From NCBI GenBank assembly GCA_963667195.1, contig OY762962.1, positions 1,302,001-1,366,000 on the forward strand: a stretch of 64,000 nt of DNA. The letters run 5' to 3'. Source of the stretch: UBA7703 sp963667195 (GTDB lineage Bacteria > Bacillota > Clostridia > Christensenellales > CAG-138). The notes beneath the pieces were generated by a model. It had not been told where the DNA came from, did no database searches, and saw nothing but the letters and a program-made list of their open reading frames with translations. The position numbers and the translations under genes are program-made. Positions 32,442 to 42,775 of this stretch are shown here, piece after piece. Every line of letters starts with the position of its first letter. Positions within the stretch are counted from its first letter, which is position 1.

Positions 32442-33941
32442 ATGTCAAAATATCTTCTTGCACTGGATCAGGGCACGACCAGCTCGCGGGCGATCCTGTT
32501 TGACCTCAAGGGAAAGATCGTCAGCAGCGCGCAATATGAGTTTCGCCAGATCTATCCGGGCGCGGGCTATGTGGAGCACGACCCGTTTGACATTCTCGAA
32601 ACGCAGAAGCAAGCCGCGGCGGACGTGCTCAAGCGCGCGGAGATTCAGCCCGGCGACATCGCTGCCATTGGAGTGACCAACCAGCGCGAGACGACGATTG
32701 TTTGGGACAAGGCGACGGGGCATCCCGTCTATAACGCGATCGTTTGGCAGTGCCGCAGAACCGCGCCGCTTTGCGAAACGCTGATCGCCGAAGGCTGGAG
32801 CGACTATGTGCAGAAGACCACGGGGCTCCTCATCGACGCTTATTTTTCCGGCACGAAGATTCGCTATATCCTCGATCACATCGAAAACGGTCAGCAGCGC
32901 GCGGAGGCCGGAGAGCTGCTCTTTGGCACGGTGGATACGTGGCTGATCTGGAACCTCACCGGCGAACACGTAACCGACTACAGCAACGCCTCGCGCACGA
33001 TGCTGTTTGATATCCACACGCTCGACTACGACGATAAACTGCTCGCGCGGCTCAATATCCCCCGCTGCATGCTGCCAAAGGCGTTGCCTTCGAGCCATGT
33101 CTACGGCACGGTGCAGCCGCACATCCTCGGCCTCGAAGCGCTCGGCGGCGTTCCGCTCGCGGGCGCGGCGGGTGACCAGCAGGCGGCGCTGTTTGGGCAG
33201 GCTTGCTTTGAAACCGGCATGGCGAAGTGCACCTACGGCACGGGCGGCTTTTTGATGATGAACACGGGCACAGAGCCCATCGAGAGCAAGAACCGCCTGC
33301 TCACCACCATCGCATGGGGCATCGGAGACCGGGTGGAGTATGCGCTGGAGGGCAGCATCTTCAACGCGGGTAGCGCGATCAAGTGGTTGCGCGACGACCT
33401 CGGCCTCATCACGAGTGCGCGGGAGGTCGATGCGCTTGCGGAGTCCGTACCGGACGCGGGAGGCGCCTATTTCGTCTCCGCGTTTACCGGGCTCGGCGCG
33501 CCGCACTGGGACATGTACGCCCGCGGCGCGATGCTGGGGCTCACCCGCGCAACGACCAAGGCGCACTTTGCCCGCGCGGTGCTGGAAGGCATCGCCTACC
33601 AGATTCGCGATCTCGTCGAGACCATGGAAAAGGACGCGGGTGTTCACCTCTGCGAGCTCAAGGTGGACGGCGGGGCCTCGGTCTCCAACATCATGATGCA
33701 GATTCAGGCGGACCTGCTCAACGCGCGTGTCAACCGTCCGAAGTGCGTGGAATCCACGGCGTTGGGCGCGGCCTGCCTTGCGGGGCTCGCGGTCGGCGTG
33801 TTCACGAGCTTGCAGGACATCGTGGATCAATGGGAAAGCGACCGCATCTTTACACCGCAGATCGAGGGAACCGAACGCGAAAGGCTGCTCGCGGGCTGGC
33901 GTCGGGCGCTGGATCGCGCGATGGGCTGGGAGGAAAAGTAG
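32442..33941 (+). CDS. glpK: Glycerol kinase
   Basis: A 499-residue FGGY-family kinase, the usual length for GlpK. It phosphorylates glycerol to glycerol 3-phosphate. Visible motifs are LDQGTTSSRAILFD, GVTNQRETTIVWDKATG, the Arg-rich VWQCRRTA, GAAGDQQAALFGQACF, and the C-terminal KVDGGASVSNIMMQIQADLL. AAAGGAA lies before ATG 32442. The HFYG-type histidine segment that HPr phosphorylates in many Gram-positive GlpK proteins is not obvious here, so PTS control of activity may be absent. No glpF or glpD is adjacent; a glpP regulator lies at 55 kb. Confidence 0.97.
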   Translation: MSKYLLALDQGTTSSRAILFDLKGKIVSSAQYEFRQIYPGAGYVEHDPFDILETQKQAAADVLKRAEIQPGDIAAIGVTNQRETTIVWDKATGHPVYNAIVWQCRRTAPLCETLIAEGWSDYVQKTTGLLIDAYFSGTKIRYILDHIENGQQRAEAGELLFGTVDTWLIWNLTGEHVTDYSNASRTMLFDIHTLDYDDKLLARLNIPRCMLPKALPSSHVYGTVQPHILGLEALGGVPLAGAAGDQQAALFGQACFETGMAKCTYGTGGFLMMNTGTEPIESKNRLLTTIAWGIGDRVEYALEGSIFNAGSAIKWLRDDLGLITSAREVDALAESVPDAGGAYFVSAFTGLGAPHWDMYARGAMLGLTRATTKAHFARAVLEGIAYQIRDLVETMEKDAGVHLCELKVDGGASVSNIMMQIQADLLNARVNRPKCVESTALGAACLAGLAVGVFTSLQDIVDQWESDRIFTPQIEGTERERLLAGWRRALDRAMGWEEK

Positions 33942-33987
33942 CGCCGAAAGCAGCCGCTTTTACGCGCCGTTTATGAGGTATATTATG

Positions 33988-34028
33988 TTCCGGCGGGGCC
34001 TTATCTTGGGGGTATTTCCCCGCCGGAA
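33988..34028. repeat. Inverted repeat downstream of glpK
   Basis: Perfect 11-bp arms (33988-33998 and 34018-34028) with a 19-nt loop, not followed by a T-run. It may be a weak terminator, a processing hairpin or a protein site. The rest of 33942-34231 holds the promoter at 34045 and no gene. Confidence 0.6.
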
Positions 34029-34044
34029 TACACGATCTGGGATG

Positions 34045-34073
34045 TTGACTTTTTCCTGTAAAGCCGATAGAAT
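34045..34073 (+). promoter_or_regulatory. Promoter of the tRNA-Gly / tuf unit
   Basis: TTGACT (34045-34050), 17-bp spacer and TAGAAT (34068-34073). Transcription should start near 34080 and run through the tRNA toward tuf. Confidence 0.75.
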
Positions 34074-34231
34074 AGGGGATGCTACCGTGGAGGCGCATGG
34101 GTAACGCTTGTGTCCTGCGCGGTGGATTTCGATGCAGATTCCGTTTCCTATCCAACCGATTTTATTTGAAACAACCTGCTCGAAAATTACCTTTGCCGCA
34201 AGCGCCTGCGGCTTGGGGGATGCTTCACTGT

Positions 34232-34305
34232 GCGGGTGTAGCTCAGTGGCAGAGCTCCAGCTTCCCAAGCTGGCTATGTGGGTTCGATTCCCATCACCCG
34301 CTCCA
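34232..34305 (+). tRNA. tRNA-Gly (anticodon CCC)
   Basis: A full cloverleaf: acceptor arms GCGGGTG and CACCCGC, D arm GCTC/GAGC, anticodon stem CCAGC/GCTGG with loop TTCCCAA (anticodon CCC), T loop TTCGATT, and an encoded CCA end at 34303-34305. It decodes GGG. It lies 92 bp upstream of tuf in the same direction with no clear terminator between them. Confidence 0.95.
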
Positions 34306-34397
34306 GCATCCAAACAAGGTGCACAACATATTTTGCCCGCTGCCGTTACAAATTCCGCATGCGGGTAACAACAAGTTTTTTAGGAGGAATGGTTGTA

Positions 34398-35612
<1,215 letters not shown>

Positions 35613-35636
35613 GGAAACCCATAAAAAAGAGGCTCG

Positions 35637-35665
35637 CTTGCGCGAGCCTCTTTTTGCGTCTTTTA
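35637..35665 (+). terminator. Terminator of tuf
   Basis: An 11-bp perfect stem (35637-35647 with 35652-35662), a 4-nt loop and five T. Confidence 0.93.
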
Positions 35666-35692
35666 AAAAGTTGGCACGAATGAGTTCTTTTG

Positions 35693-35756
35693 CTTACTTT
35701 TCTTCTAAGAAAAGTAAGAAGGCTCTTATCAGAATACTTTTCTTTCAAGAAAAGTA
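35693..35756. repeat. Pair of near-identical AT-rich palindromes
   Basis: The first palindrome has perfect 12-bp arms (35693-35704 and 35707-35718) with a 2-bp centre. The second has perfect 10-bp arms (35735-35744 and 35747-35756) with a 2-bp centre and the same core sequence. They lie between convergent tuf and the carboxypeptidase gene and could be a dispersed repeat family. Confidence 0.85.
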
Positions 35757-35762
35757 AGGGAG

Positions 35763-37115
35763 CTATCTGCGCTTCTTGAGGTACAGTACAATCAGCGTGA
35801 TCAGGCTGGCGGCCAGCAGCACGCTGAGAGCGCCAAAGATGTATACGCCGGGATTGGCGTGCGCGAGGAGATCGCCAACGGATTCGTCCTGCACGGGTTC
35901 CGGTGTGGCGGGCGCAGGGGTTGCGGTCGGCGCCGGGGTTGCGACCGCGTCCGCATCCGCAACGAGATCGCCGCTAAAGAGAGCGCGCCCTTCGTAGGAA
36001 CACGAGATGGTGCCGACGGTATCGCCAGCCTTCGCGGCGGTGAGATCGTCGTTGAGCTGAGTTTTGACCTCCATCTTGGTCAGGTCCTTGGCGAGCGCAT
36101 CCGCCATATCCTTCGGTAGTCTGCGAACCGCGCTCTCGTCAAACTTCGCCGAAATCGGGAAGGATTCCGTCTCGCCCTTTGCCGTCGCTTCCGTCGTATA
36201 CGTAAAGCCGAGCGAGTCGGGCGTTACCGGCGTGTAGTCGTTGTTGAGGGTGTATTCGAGGAACTTCTTCGCGTTTGCAAACACCTTCGGCATGCGGCGG
36301 TGCATATCGTAGCTGTTCGGGTCGTCCGCGCCGATCTGCACGACGATGATGCGCGCGCCGTCGAGCTCGCCCACGCAGACGAGGCACTTTCCCCCGTTCT
36401 CGGTGCTGCCCGTCTTGCCGCCGATGCAAAGATCGGTATACACTTCGCTCGTCGTGGGATCATCCGAAATCAAGCGGTTGGAGTTCTCGATCACTTCCGG
36501 TTTCTTGCGGTATTCATTCGGTTCAATCGTGTAGGTTTTGGTTGCGATCAGCTCGCGGAATTTGTCGTTCTTCAGCGCGTAGGCGGTCAAAATCGCCATA
36601 TCGCGCGCGGTGGAATATTGCCCGCTGCGGTAGGCGCCGGTCGCGTTGAGAAAATGCGAGTTGACCATGCCGAGCTCGGCGGCCTTCGCGTTTGCGAGGT
36701 CGGAAAACGCGGCGACGCTGCCCGCCACGCGAATCGCAAGCAGCAGAGCGCAATCATTGCCGGAAACCATCATCATTCCGTGCAACAGCTGATCGACGGT
36801 CAGTTTTTCGCCCGCGTAAACACCCAACAGCGAATTGGAATCCTTCAGGTTTGCCGCCTGCTTGGAGACCTCGATCTCCTCGCTGAAATCCTTGAGGTTC
36901 TCCAGCGCGAGAATGCAGGTCATGATCTTCATCGTGCTTGCGGGAATGCACTGCTCATCCGCATCGCGCTGGTAAAACACGATGGAGGGATCGTCCGCAT
37001 CCACGACGATGTAGTAAGGCGCGGCAACTTCGGCATCCGGCGCGTCAGTGCTGACCGGCTCGGATGCGGGCAGCAGCATCAGCGCTGCCATCAGAAGAGA
37101 AACAATTCGATACAT
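35763..37115 (-). CDS. D-alanyl-D-alanine carboxypeptidase (PBP5/DacF type)
   Basis: A 450-residue S11-family penicillin-binding protein. A signal peptide (about residues 1-18) precedes the catalytic domain with SxxK as STMK (in IPASTMKIMT), SxN as SGN (MMVSGNDCALL) and KTG in GGKTGSTENGG. A C-terminal domain, a Pro/Ala/Thr linker and a final membrane helix (VYIFGALSVLLAASLITLIVL) anchor it on the outside. It trims the last D-Ala from peptidoglycan stem peptides. AGAGGAA precedes ATG 37115. The first cell-envelope gene of the polysaccharide locus lies divergently 298 bp away; the gap holds only the two promoters. Confidence 0.95.
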   Translation of the reverse strand: MYRIVSLLMAALMLLPASEPVSTDAPDAEVAAPYYIVVDADDPSIVFYQRDADEQCIPASTMKIMTCILALENLKDFSEEIEVSKQAANLKDSNSLLGVYAGEKLTVDQLLHGMMMVSGNDCALLLAIRVAGSVAAFSDLANAKAAELGMVNSHFLNATGAYRSGQYSTARDMAILTAYALKNDKFRELIATKTYTIEPNEYRKKPEVIENSNRLISDDPTTSEVYTDLCIGGKTGSTENGGKCLVCVGELDGARIIVVQIGADDPNSYDMHRRMPKVFANAKKFLEYTLNNDYTPVTPDSLGFTYTTEATAKGETESFPISAKFDESAVRRLPKDMADALAKDLTKMEVKTQLNDDLTAAKAGDTVGTISCSYEGRALFSGDLVADADAVATPAPTATPAPATPEPVQDESVGDLLAHANPGVYIFGALSVLLAASLITLIVLYLKKRR

Positions 37116-37369
37116 GGTTTGATTTCCTCTGGTATAGGATGGGTTGATCGCACAATCCATGCTGAAAAGCGGGCATAAAAACCTGCACGCATCCGCAAAA
37201 ATTGGCGAAACGGAAACTTGGTGGATCAAATACGATCAATCCTTGGTATCATACTATAAAATCGCAACTCGCGGCATGCTTTCCGCCAACAGTTCACATA
37301 AAAATTAAAGTTCGCGGTTTCTTCAGCGCGCGGTAGTATCGCCCGCAGGCGAAATCTCCATCCGCGGAT

Positions 37370-37398
37370 TTGACTTTTTTTGTGCTTGTCACTATCAT
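37370..37398 (+). promoter_or_regulatory. Promoter of the plus-strand polysaccharide operon
   Basis: TTGACT (37370-37375), 17-bp spacer and TATCAT (37393-37398), 16 bp before the small membrane peptide gene. Confidence 0.7.
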
Positions 37399-37413
37399 AA
37401 TACAGAGGATAAA

Positions 37414-37569
37414 ATGATGAAGCGTAAGACAAATCAATGGAAGAAGTGGATCATACTCAACGCGCTGTTTCTGGTGCTGTCGATCGTGATCACCATCAAT
37501 CTGCTGGAGACGGGCGGAAAACCGACCCTGCCGCAGGAGACACCCGTAGCGACGCAGGTTGCGTCATAA
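37414..37569 (+). CDS. 51-residue single-helix membrane peptide
   Basis: A short open frame of 51 codons. ATG 37414 or the next in-frame ATG 37417 lies 4 or 7 nt after AGAGGA, so 37417 may be the true start. The product has a basic N-terminus (MKRKTNQWKKW), one hydrophobic helix (IILNALFLVLSIVITINLL) and a short Pro/Thr-rich outside tail. It sits directly after a good promoter, 99 bp before the large chimera gene. The clear topology, ribosome site and operon-leading position argue it is real; it may assist the membrane complex. No family is recognised. Confidence 0.65.
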   Translation: MMKRKTNQWKKWIILNALFLVLSIVITINLLETGGKPTLPQETPVATQVAS

Positions 37570-37668
37570 CGAACGCCCGCTAAACCGCGCTTTACCCGGC
37601 GGGAGCCGGAGCTTACCGAACAGAGAAATCCGTCGCAATACTGCTTGCGGCGCAAAGGAGCACGACAC

Positions 37669-40152
37669 ATGCGTTTTCAAAGCGTCTACGATTCTAAATT
37701 TTTCAGGAGCGCAGCCGCTTTTTTTCTATTGGGCGCAATGCTTTTCCCAACGGTGACTGCTGCCCGCGCGGAAGGAAACGCTCAGGCGGGCGACCTCACA
37801 AGCGAATGCACCTTTACCCTGCCGGAGCGTTCCGTTTCGTTTGAGCCGCGGCTCACGGACGATTACTATAACTCCCGCATCTCGTTTGACGCGGATGAAT
37901 CGCTCGCGCTCAAGCTGCCAAGCGGCGCGAAGGGGCTCTACATCGGCTGGTATGCGGCACCGGAAGCGGCAACCGTCGAAGCCCTCGATGCTTCGGGAAC
38001 GGTACTTCAGAGCGTGAGCGCAAACCCCGATCTGCTCAACGACTACTACCCGCTGCCCGATAACTGCGCCGGCGTACGCGTGACTTCCGCAAAGAAATAT
38101 GCCATCTCCGAGGTGCGCGTTTACGACACCGCAACCGCGCCGGACGAGCTTTGCGTGATGTCCGCGCAGGAGACACAGCCCAAGGTGATGGTGATTCTCG
38201 CGCACACGGCGGATGAATCCTACTACTTCGGGAGCTTATTGCCGTATCTTTCCGGCGGAGACGCAGCGCTTGTGTTCCTCTCCAGCGAAAACCGGCAAAT
38301 GCAGCAGCAGGCGATTGAGGCACGATATGCGCTGGGCTCGCGCACGCAGCCGATCTTCGGGAATTTCCCCTATTATCCGAGCGCAATCGAGCTCAAAAAG
38401 CTCTATACCTATATCGAAAAAACAGACGTCACGAACTGGCTCATCCAAGTTTTGCGCCGCTATCAACCGGATACGATCGTCACACATGCCGCCATCGCTG
38501 AGGACAGCGAGGGCATGCATGAGCTGACCGCAAAGCACGTTTTGCTCGCCGCGGCTCAGGCGACGGATGCTTCCAAGGAGTATGTCAGCGCGAAGGCTTA
38601 CGGCGTTTGGCAGGTGCGCGCGATCTATCAGCACCTCGCGAGCGGAACCAGCGGGCTCTACGACACGCAGGCACCGATTGCGGCGTTTGGCGGCGAGAGC
38701 GCGGTTTCTCTTGCGCAGGCGGCGTTTGATCGATACACCACGTATCAGGTTTACCGCGCGAGCGTGACGGATACGCCGTATTTCATTCAAACCTATCCTG
38801 CCGATGTCGCGACCTCGCAGGAACAGAGTACGAGCGACCTCTTTGCGATCCTTTCCTCGCTCAAGGCACCCGCATCTGAGCCGGAAGCGGCAGCGACGCC
38901 CACGCCAAGCGATACCCCTGTGCCGGAGGCAACCGCAGCGCAGGAAGCGGCACAGTCGCAACCGCAGGCGCAAACAAACACAGTTTCAATGGCAAACCAG
39001 CCTTCCTATCAGCTTTATCTTGGCGCGGGGCTGGCGCTAGTCGGCGTAATCGCGCTGGTTGCTGGGTTTGTTTCAGGCACGCGCAAGAAAGCGGAGAAGA
39101 AACGCGGACTTATCATCCTCTGCTTCTCGGCGGGAGCGCTGCTCCTGCTGGCGGGCGCGGGGATGCTGTATCAAACGCTCCGCACGCAGGCACTCGCGGA
39201 GGAAGCGCCGCTTGCGGCAACGCCGACGCCCATGCCGACCGAGTCCGCGCCGGCCGCGACCGCAACGCCGCCGGAGGCGACGCCCGCGGAGGACGCGTTT
39301 GCCTCGCATTTCCGCAAGGCGAGCGATCCCGAAGAGGTCGTGGTGTTTGACGATGAAAACGGAATTTACGAATATCGCAGCGACACGCTCGCCGTCGAGA
39401 TTCACCGATATGAGCAGAGCGACCCGCCGCTCGCGTACTATGTTGCGCATATCTACGAGCGCGGCGTCGACTCCTATCGCTCCGGCTTTGGCTCCGCAAG
39501 ACTCAACGGCAGGGACACGGAGGACGCCTGCGATATGGCGCGCCGCTACCGCGCGGTGTTGGGCATGACGGGCGACAACCTGCTGCACTCCGACTATAAT
39601 CGCGGCATGATGATGCGCGACGGGCGCATCTTCCGCGCGATGACGCAAGCCTCGATGATGGCGCTGACGGAGGATTTCTCCATGCGCATCTACAACATCA
39701 AGGACGAAGCCATGCTCAACGAAATCGACGCGGGCACGCAGGACACGTTTGCGTTCGGGCCTCCGCTGATCCTCGACGGCAAGCTCTGCGACAAGGTCGA
39801 TGAAGACCGCGTTGGCAGAATCAATCCCCGCGCGGGGCTTGGCTTGGTCGAGCCGGGACACTTTGTCGCGATCGTGGTCGACGGGCGTCTGCCGCACTAC
39901 AGCCACGGCCTGCTGCTCTCCGAATTTGCCAAACTGTTCGAGAAGGAAGGCTGCGTCTTGGCCTATAACCTCGACGGCGGCGCCTCCGCAACGATGGTAT
40001 TCATGGGTGAATACATCAATAAGCGCGCGGAGAACCACTATCGCTCCGTGCCGGATCAGCTCCTGTGGGGCTATTCCGAGCTGGTGCCGGGCGTGGACGA
40101 TCCCCACAAGCTGGAGGGGAATGTTTCGCAGGACTGGGTAAAGGGCGAGTAA
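37669..40152 (+). CDS. Chimera A: PIG-L-like domain, two membrane helices, phosphodiester glycosidase
   Basis: An 827-residue protein. It has a signal peptide (1-35), a beta-sandwich-like domain (about 45-160), a PIG-L/LmbE-like domain (about 170-375), a Pro/Thr/Ala linker, two helices (about 447-469 and 479-501), a second linker and a NAGPA-type phosphodiester-glycosidase domain (about 550-810). The latter ends in HFVAIVVDGR and YNLDGGASATMVF (LDGG at 768-771). The PIG-L zinc motif reads HTADE (179-183) where the family has HPDDE, so the usual catalytic Asp is Ala while zinc ligands may remain (H179, D182, H284). AAAGGAG gives ATG 37669. It probably edits or cleaves a surface glycan outside the membrane. 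Confidence 0.8.
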   Translation: MRFQSVYDSKFFRSAAAFFLLGAMLFPTVTAARAEGNAQAGDLTSECTFTLPERSVSFEPRLTDDYYNSRISFDADESLALKLPSGAKGLYIGWYAAPEAATVEALDASGTVLQSVSANPDLLNDYYPLPDNCAGVRVTSAKKYAISEVRVYDTATAPDELCVMSAQETQPKVMVILAHTADESYYFGSLLPYLSGGDAALVFLSSENRQMQQQAIEARYALGSRTQPIFGNFPYYPSAIELKKLYTYIEKTDVTNWLIQVLRRYQPDTIVTHAAIAEDSEGMHELTAKHVLLAAAQATDASKEYVSAKAYGVWQVRAIYQHLASGTSGLYDTQAPIAAFGGESAVSLAQAAFDRYTTYQVYRASVTDTPYFIQTYPADVATSQEQSTSDLFAILSSLKAPASEPEAAATPTPSDTPVPEATAAQEAAQSQPQAQTNTVSMANQPSYQLYLGAGLALVGVIALVAGFVSGTRKKAEKKRGLIILCFSAGALLLLAGAGMLYQTLRTQALAEEAPLAATPTPMPTESAPAATATPPEATPAEDAFASHFRKASDPEEVVVFDDENGIYEYRSDTLAVEIHRYEQSDPPLAYYVAHIYERGVDSYRSGFGSARLNGRDTEDACDMARRYRAVLGMTGDNLLHSDYNRGMMMRDGRIFRAMTQASMMALTEDFSMRIYNIKDEAMLNEIDAGTQDTFAFGPPLILDGKLCDKVDEDRVGRINPRAGLGLVEPGHFVAIVVDGRLPHYSHGLLLSEFAKLFEKEGCVLAYNLDGGASATMVFMGEYINKRAENHYRSVPDQLLWGYSELVPGVDDPHKLEGNVSQDWVKGE

Positions 40153-40199
40153 TCCGGCATAAGAGCAAAGAATGCGATCGTTTCGAAAGGATGAGGTGG

Positions 40200-41111
40200 A
40201 TGGAAGACGCAAAGCGGCTGAAACATGCGTATCTGATCACGGCGCACAGCAAAAAGGCGCAGCTCATCAATCTGCTCGGCTTGCTGGACGATCCACAAAA
40301 CGATCTGTATCTGCACATCGACAAAAAAGCGCAGGACTTTCCCGAGGAAGAGCTGCGAAAAGTTGCTCCGCACAGCCGCATGTGCTTTGTGCCGCGGCTG
40401 GATGCGCGCTGGGGCAGCGAAACGTTTATCGACGCGATTCTTTCGCTCGTCCGTCTCGCGAGCGAGGAGGAGCACGCGTTTTATCACCTGCTCTCCGGCG
40501 TCGATCTGCCGCTCAAGACGCAGGCGGAGATTCGCGCGTTCTTTGACGCGCATGCGGGAGAGGAATTTGTCTCCTTTGAGCGCGAAACCGCAAAGCCGGA
40601 CATCGTCGAGGGCAGAATCGGTCGTTGGCACTGGCGGCAGCCGGTGAACCCGCTCCTGAAAAAGTTCAACCGCAGGCTTGCGCCGCTGTCCGTGCTGATG
40701 CAACGAAAGCTCGGCGTCAACCGGATCAAAAACACGCCCATCGTGTTTCAAAAAGGCGGTGTGTGGTTTTCCATCACACATGCGCTGGCGCGCTATGCGG
40801 TGGAGCAGATGCCGCATTACCGCGCGTACTATCGCCATTCCTCCTGCGCGGACGAGATCTGGCTGCAAACGCTGGTGGCGAATTCGCCGTTTATGGAACG
40901 CCGCGCATTCATGGGCTGGGACGACGAGATGGCGGCAACCATGCGGTACGTCGACTGGTCCGGCGGCGGAGCCTCGCCGCGGACGCTGACGAGCGCGGAT
41001 TACGGGATGCTACTGGATAGCGGCATGCTCTTCGCACGAAAGTTTGACGACCAAGTGGACGCGAGCGTGATCGCAAAAATCAGCGAGCACATTCGCGCGC
41101 AATCGAAATAA
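40200..41111 (+). CDS. Branch/GT14-type N-acetylglucosaminyl- or xylosyltransferase
   Basis: A 303-residue glycosyltransferase of the core-2/I-branching family. The start HAYLITAHSKKAQLINLLGLLDD matches the family opening, followed by DLYLHIDKKA, RWGSETFIDAILSLVRLA, and YHLLSGVDLPLKTQAEI, the sugar-nucleotide region of GT14 enzymes. It lacks membrane helices and should act in the cytoplasm on a lipid-linked or protein acceptor. The start 40200 has AAAGG at 9 nt; an in-frame ATG at 40191 is too close. It lies between chimera A (47 bp) and the ligase gene (66 bp), so it belongs to the surface polysaccharide operon. Confidence 0.88.
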   Translation: MEDAKRLKHAYLITAHSKKAQLINLLGLLDDPQNDLYLHIDKKAQDFPEEELRKVAPHSRMCFVPRLDARWGSETFIDAILSLVRLASEEEHAFYHLLSGVDLPLKTQAEIRAFFDAHAGEEFVSFERETAKPDIVEGRIGRWHWRQPVNPLLKKFNRRLAPLSVLMQRKLGVNRIKNTPIVFQKGGVWFSITHALARYAVEQMPHYRAYYRHSSCADEIWLQTLVANSPFMERRAFMGWDDEMAATMRYVDWSGGGASPRTLTSADYGMLLDSGMLFARKFDDQVDASVIAKISEHIRAQSK

Positions 41112-41177
41112 ACGCTGTAACTCCATCCCGTGGATCGCGTTTCGTCGCGAATCCTGCAAGAGAAAATTGAGGGTACT

Positions 41178-42686
41178 ATGAATCAAAGTGAACAGACGCA
41201 AAGCAAGAAACGCATTTCGCTCCCGATTCCCTTGAAGGAAAAGGGAGTGCTCTCCTGGCGCTTTTTGGCGGTGTTGACGCTGATGGGTTGCGTCGCGACA
41301 GAGATTCTGTTTAACATCATGCCGATCGACCACGACACGCTGCTTGCATACTGGTTTTATCCGATGTCGCTGGTACTGCTCACGCAATTGTATTTCGGCC
41401 TGCGTTTTACCAAGCATTGGGAGATTCGCTTTCTGTTGGTGTATCTGGCCTGGATGTGTCTGACGATCGTGCTCAACCGTTCGCGCGCGCATCTAGTCGC
41501 GTCCTATCAATGGTTTTCCTGCACGATCACCGTGCTGTTTCTGTGCTTCTCGCTGCCGTACGCGTTCGATCAAAAGACGGCAGAGCGCGTCATGACGGCG
41601 CTCGCGGTGACCACGGTGGTTTCGGTTGTGTTTTTGAGCATCGTGAGCCTGCTTACCGTCTACACAAACTGGTTTGCACCGATGTTTCCGACCTTTTCAG
41701 AAGGTATTCAATTCAGCGAAGGCAGGCTGAGAATCGACAATCACCCGAATCGGAGCGCACCCGCGCAGGCGGTTGCCGTGATTCTGGTCGGCTATCTTCT
41801 GGCGCGCTCCAAGAAGCGCTGGCATCGCGTGGTTTGGGTGGTCTGCGGCGTGCTCTGCTATATTCCGCTGGCGCTCACGGTCAGCAGGACCGGCATCATC
41901 GGCGCGGGGCTTGCGCTCGGTCTTGAGGTGTATCTGGTGCTGCGCGAGGCGCTGAAACCGAGGATGAAGGCGGTTTTGCGCGTGGCCCTCGGTGTGCTCG
42001 CGGCTTGTATCACGATCGTTGCGGTCTATGAAGGAGCCGAGCTGGTGGGTCGCGTCAACAATGGATATCTGGCGCGCGTCGAAGCCGCTGCGGCTCAAGA
42101 AGCCGCGCTGAACCCCGCTCCTACTGCCGCGCCGGAAGAGAGCGCCGTGGTACCGACCGCGACCGCGCAGCCCGCAGAGGGTGAAGTTGCGGCAACCGAG
42201 GTCGTCGATAGAGACCTGTCCGATGCGGAGAGCTTCAACGGAAGAACGGATATCTGGCGGGGCGTGTTAAACGGGGTTTTGCAAAACCCGAGAATTCTCG
42301 CGTTCGGCACCGGGCCCGCGGTTGTTTCCGAGGTGATGAGCCCGTATTTCCCGGTCAACTCGCCGATTGGTTATTTCCACAACTCTCTGGTTGCCGTGCT
42401 GGCATCGTTCGGCGTGATCGGGCTGCTGCTGACGCTGGTGTTTCTCGCGCTGGTTGCGGTCAGCGCGGTCAAGCTCTCGTTTGGCGCGCGGCATCAGACG
42501 CTGCCGCTTGCAACGCGGCTATTGCCCGCCGTTCTCCTCTTTACGTTTGCGGAGGGGATGATGGAGGACTTCCTGTTTGCCTATCAGGCGCTCAACGTCT
42601 CCTGGGTTTGGTTCATGATCGCGGCGGGATTCATCGTCTGCGCGATCAAGCAGGAACCCGCGGTGCAGCAGGAGAGTAAGGAATAA
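41178..42686 (+). CDS. O-antigen ligase / Wzy-like polymerase
   Basis: A 502-residue membrane protein with about ten to twelve helices and one large outside loop. The loop carries an Ala/Pro/Thr-rich stretch, then RTDIWRGVLNGVLQNP and a GYFHNSLVAVLASFG segment whose His is the typical ligase/polymerase residue of this family. It would join or polymerise lipid-linked sugar chains outside the membrane. ATG 41178 follows GAGGG. It is the last gene of the plus-strand operon and is followed by a terminator. Ligase and polymerase cannot be told apart from sequence alone. Confidence 0.88.
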   Translation: MNQSEQTQSKKRISLPIPLKEKGVLSWRFLAVLTLMGCVATEILFNIMPIDHDTLLAYWFYPMSLVLLTQLYFGLRFTKHWEIRFLLVYLAWMCLTIVLNRSRAHLVASYQWFSCTITVLFLCFSLPYAFDQKTAERVMTALAVTTVVSVVFLSIVSLLTVYTNWFAPMFPTFSEGIQFSEGRLRIDNHPNRSAPAQAVAVILVGYLLARSKKRWHRVVWVVCGVLCYIPLALTVSRTGIIGAGLALGLEVYLVLREALKPRMKAVLRVALGVLAACITIVAVYEGAELVGRVNNGYLARVEAAAAQEAALNPAPTAAPEESAVVPTATAQPAEGEVAATEVVDRDLSDAESFNGRTDIWRGVLNGVLQNPRILAFGTGPAVVSEVMSPYFPVNSPIGYFHNSLVAVLASFGVIGLLLTLVFLALVAVSAVKLSFGARHQTLPLATRLLPAVLLFTFAEGMMEDFLFAYQALNVSWVWFMIAAGFIVCAIKQEPAVQQESKE

Positions 42687-42722
42687 GATCACTTCAGCAG
42701 AAAACGGATTCAACGTAAATCA

Positions 42723-42755
42723 AAAGCCCGCGGCAATCGCTTTGCCGCGGGCTTT
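42723..42755. terminator. Bidirectional terminator
   Basis: A 13-bp perfect stem (42723-42735 with 42743-42755) and a 7-nt loop between convergent genes. Confidence 0.92.
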
Positions 42756-42775
42756 GTGGTTCGTGCAATGTGTTT

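Noticed and set aside
32445..33830. Long minus-strand open frame opposite glpK
   Set aside because: A shadow of a conserved GC-rich gene; Arg/Ala/His-rich composition, no ribosome site and no family features.
34315..34380. Possible terminator between tRNA-Gly and tuf
   Set aside because: The inverted GTTAC/GTAAC segment has a short stem and is separated from the T-run by eight bases; not convincing.
38860..39300. Repetitive Pro/Thr/Ala codons as a possible repeat element
   Set aside because: Low-complexity protein linkers, also seen in the CapA-like and zinc-ribbon proteins; not a DNA repeat family.
39073..40212. Minus-strand frame opposite chimera A
   Set aside because: No ribosome site or recognisable domain; the plus-strand protein has clear motifs throughout.
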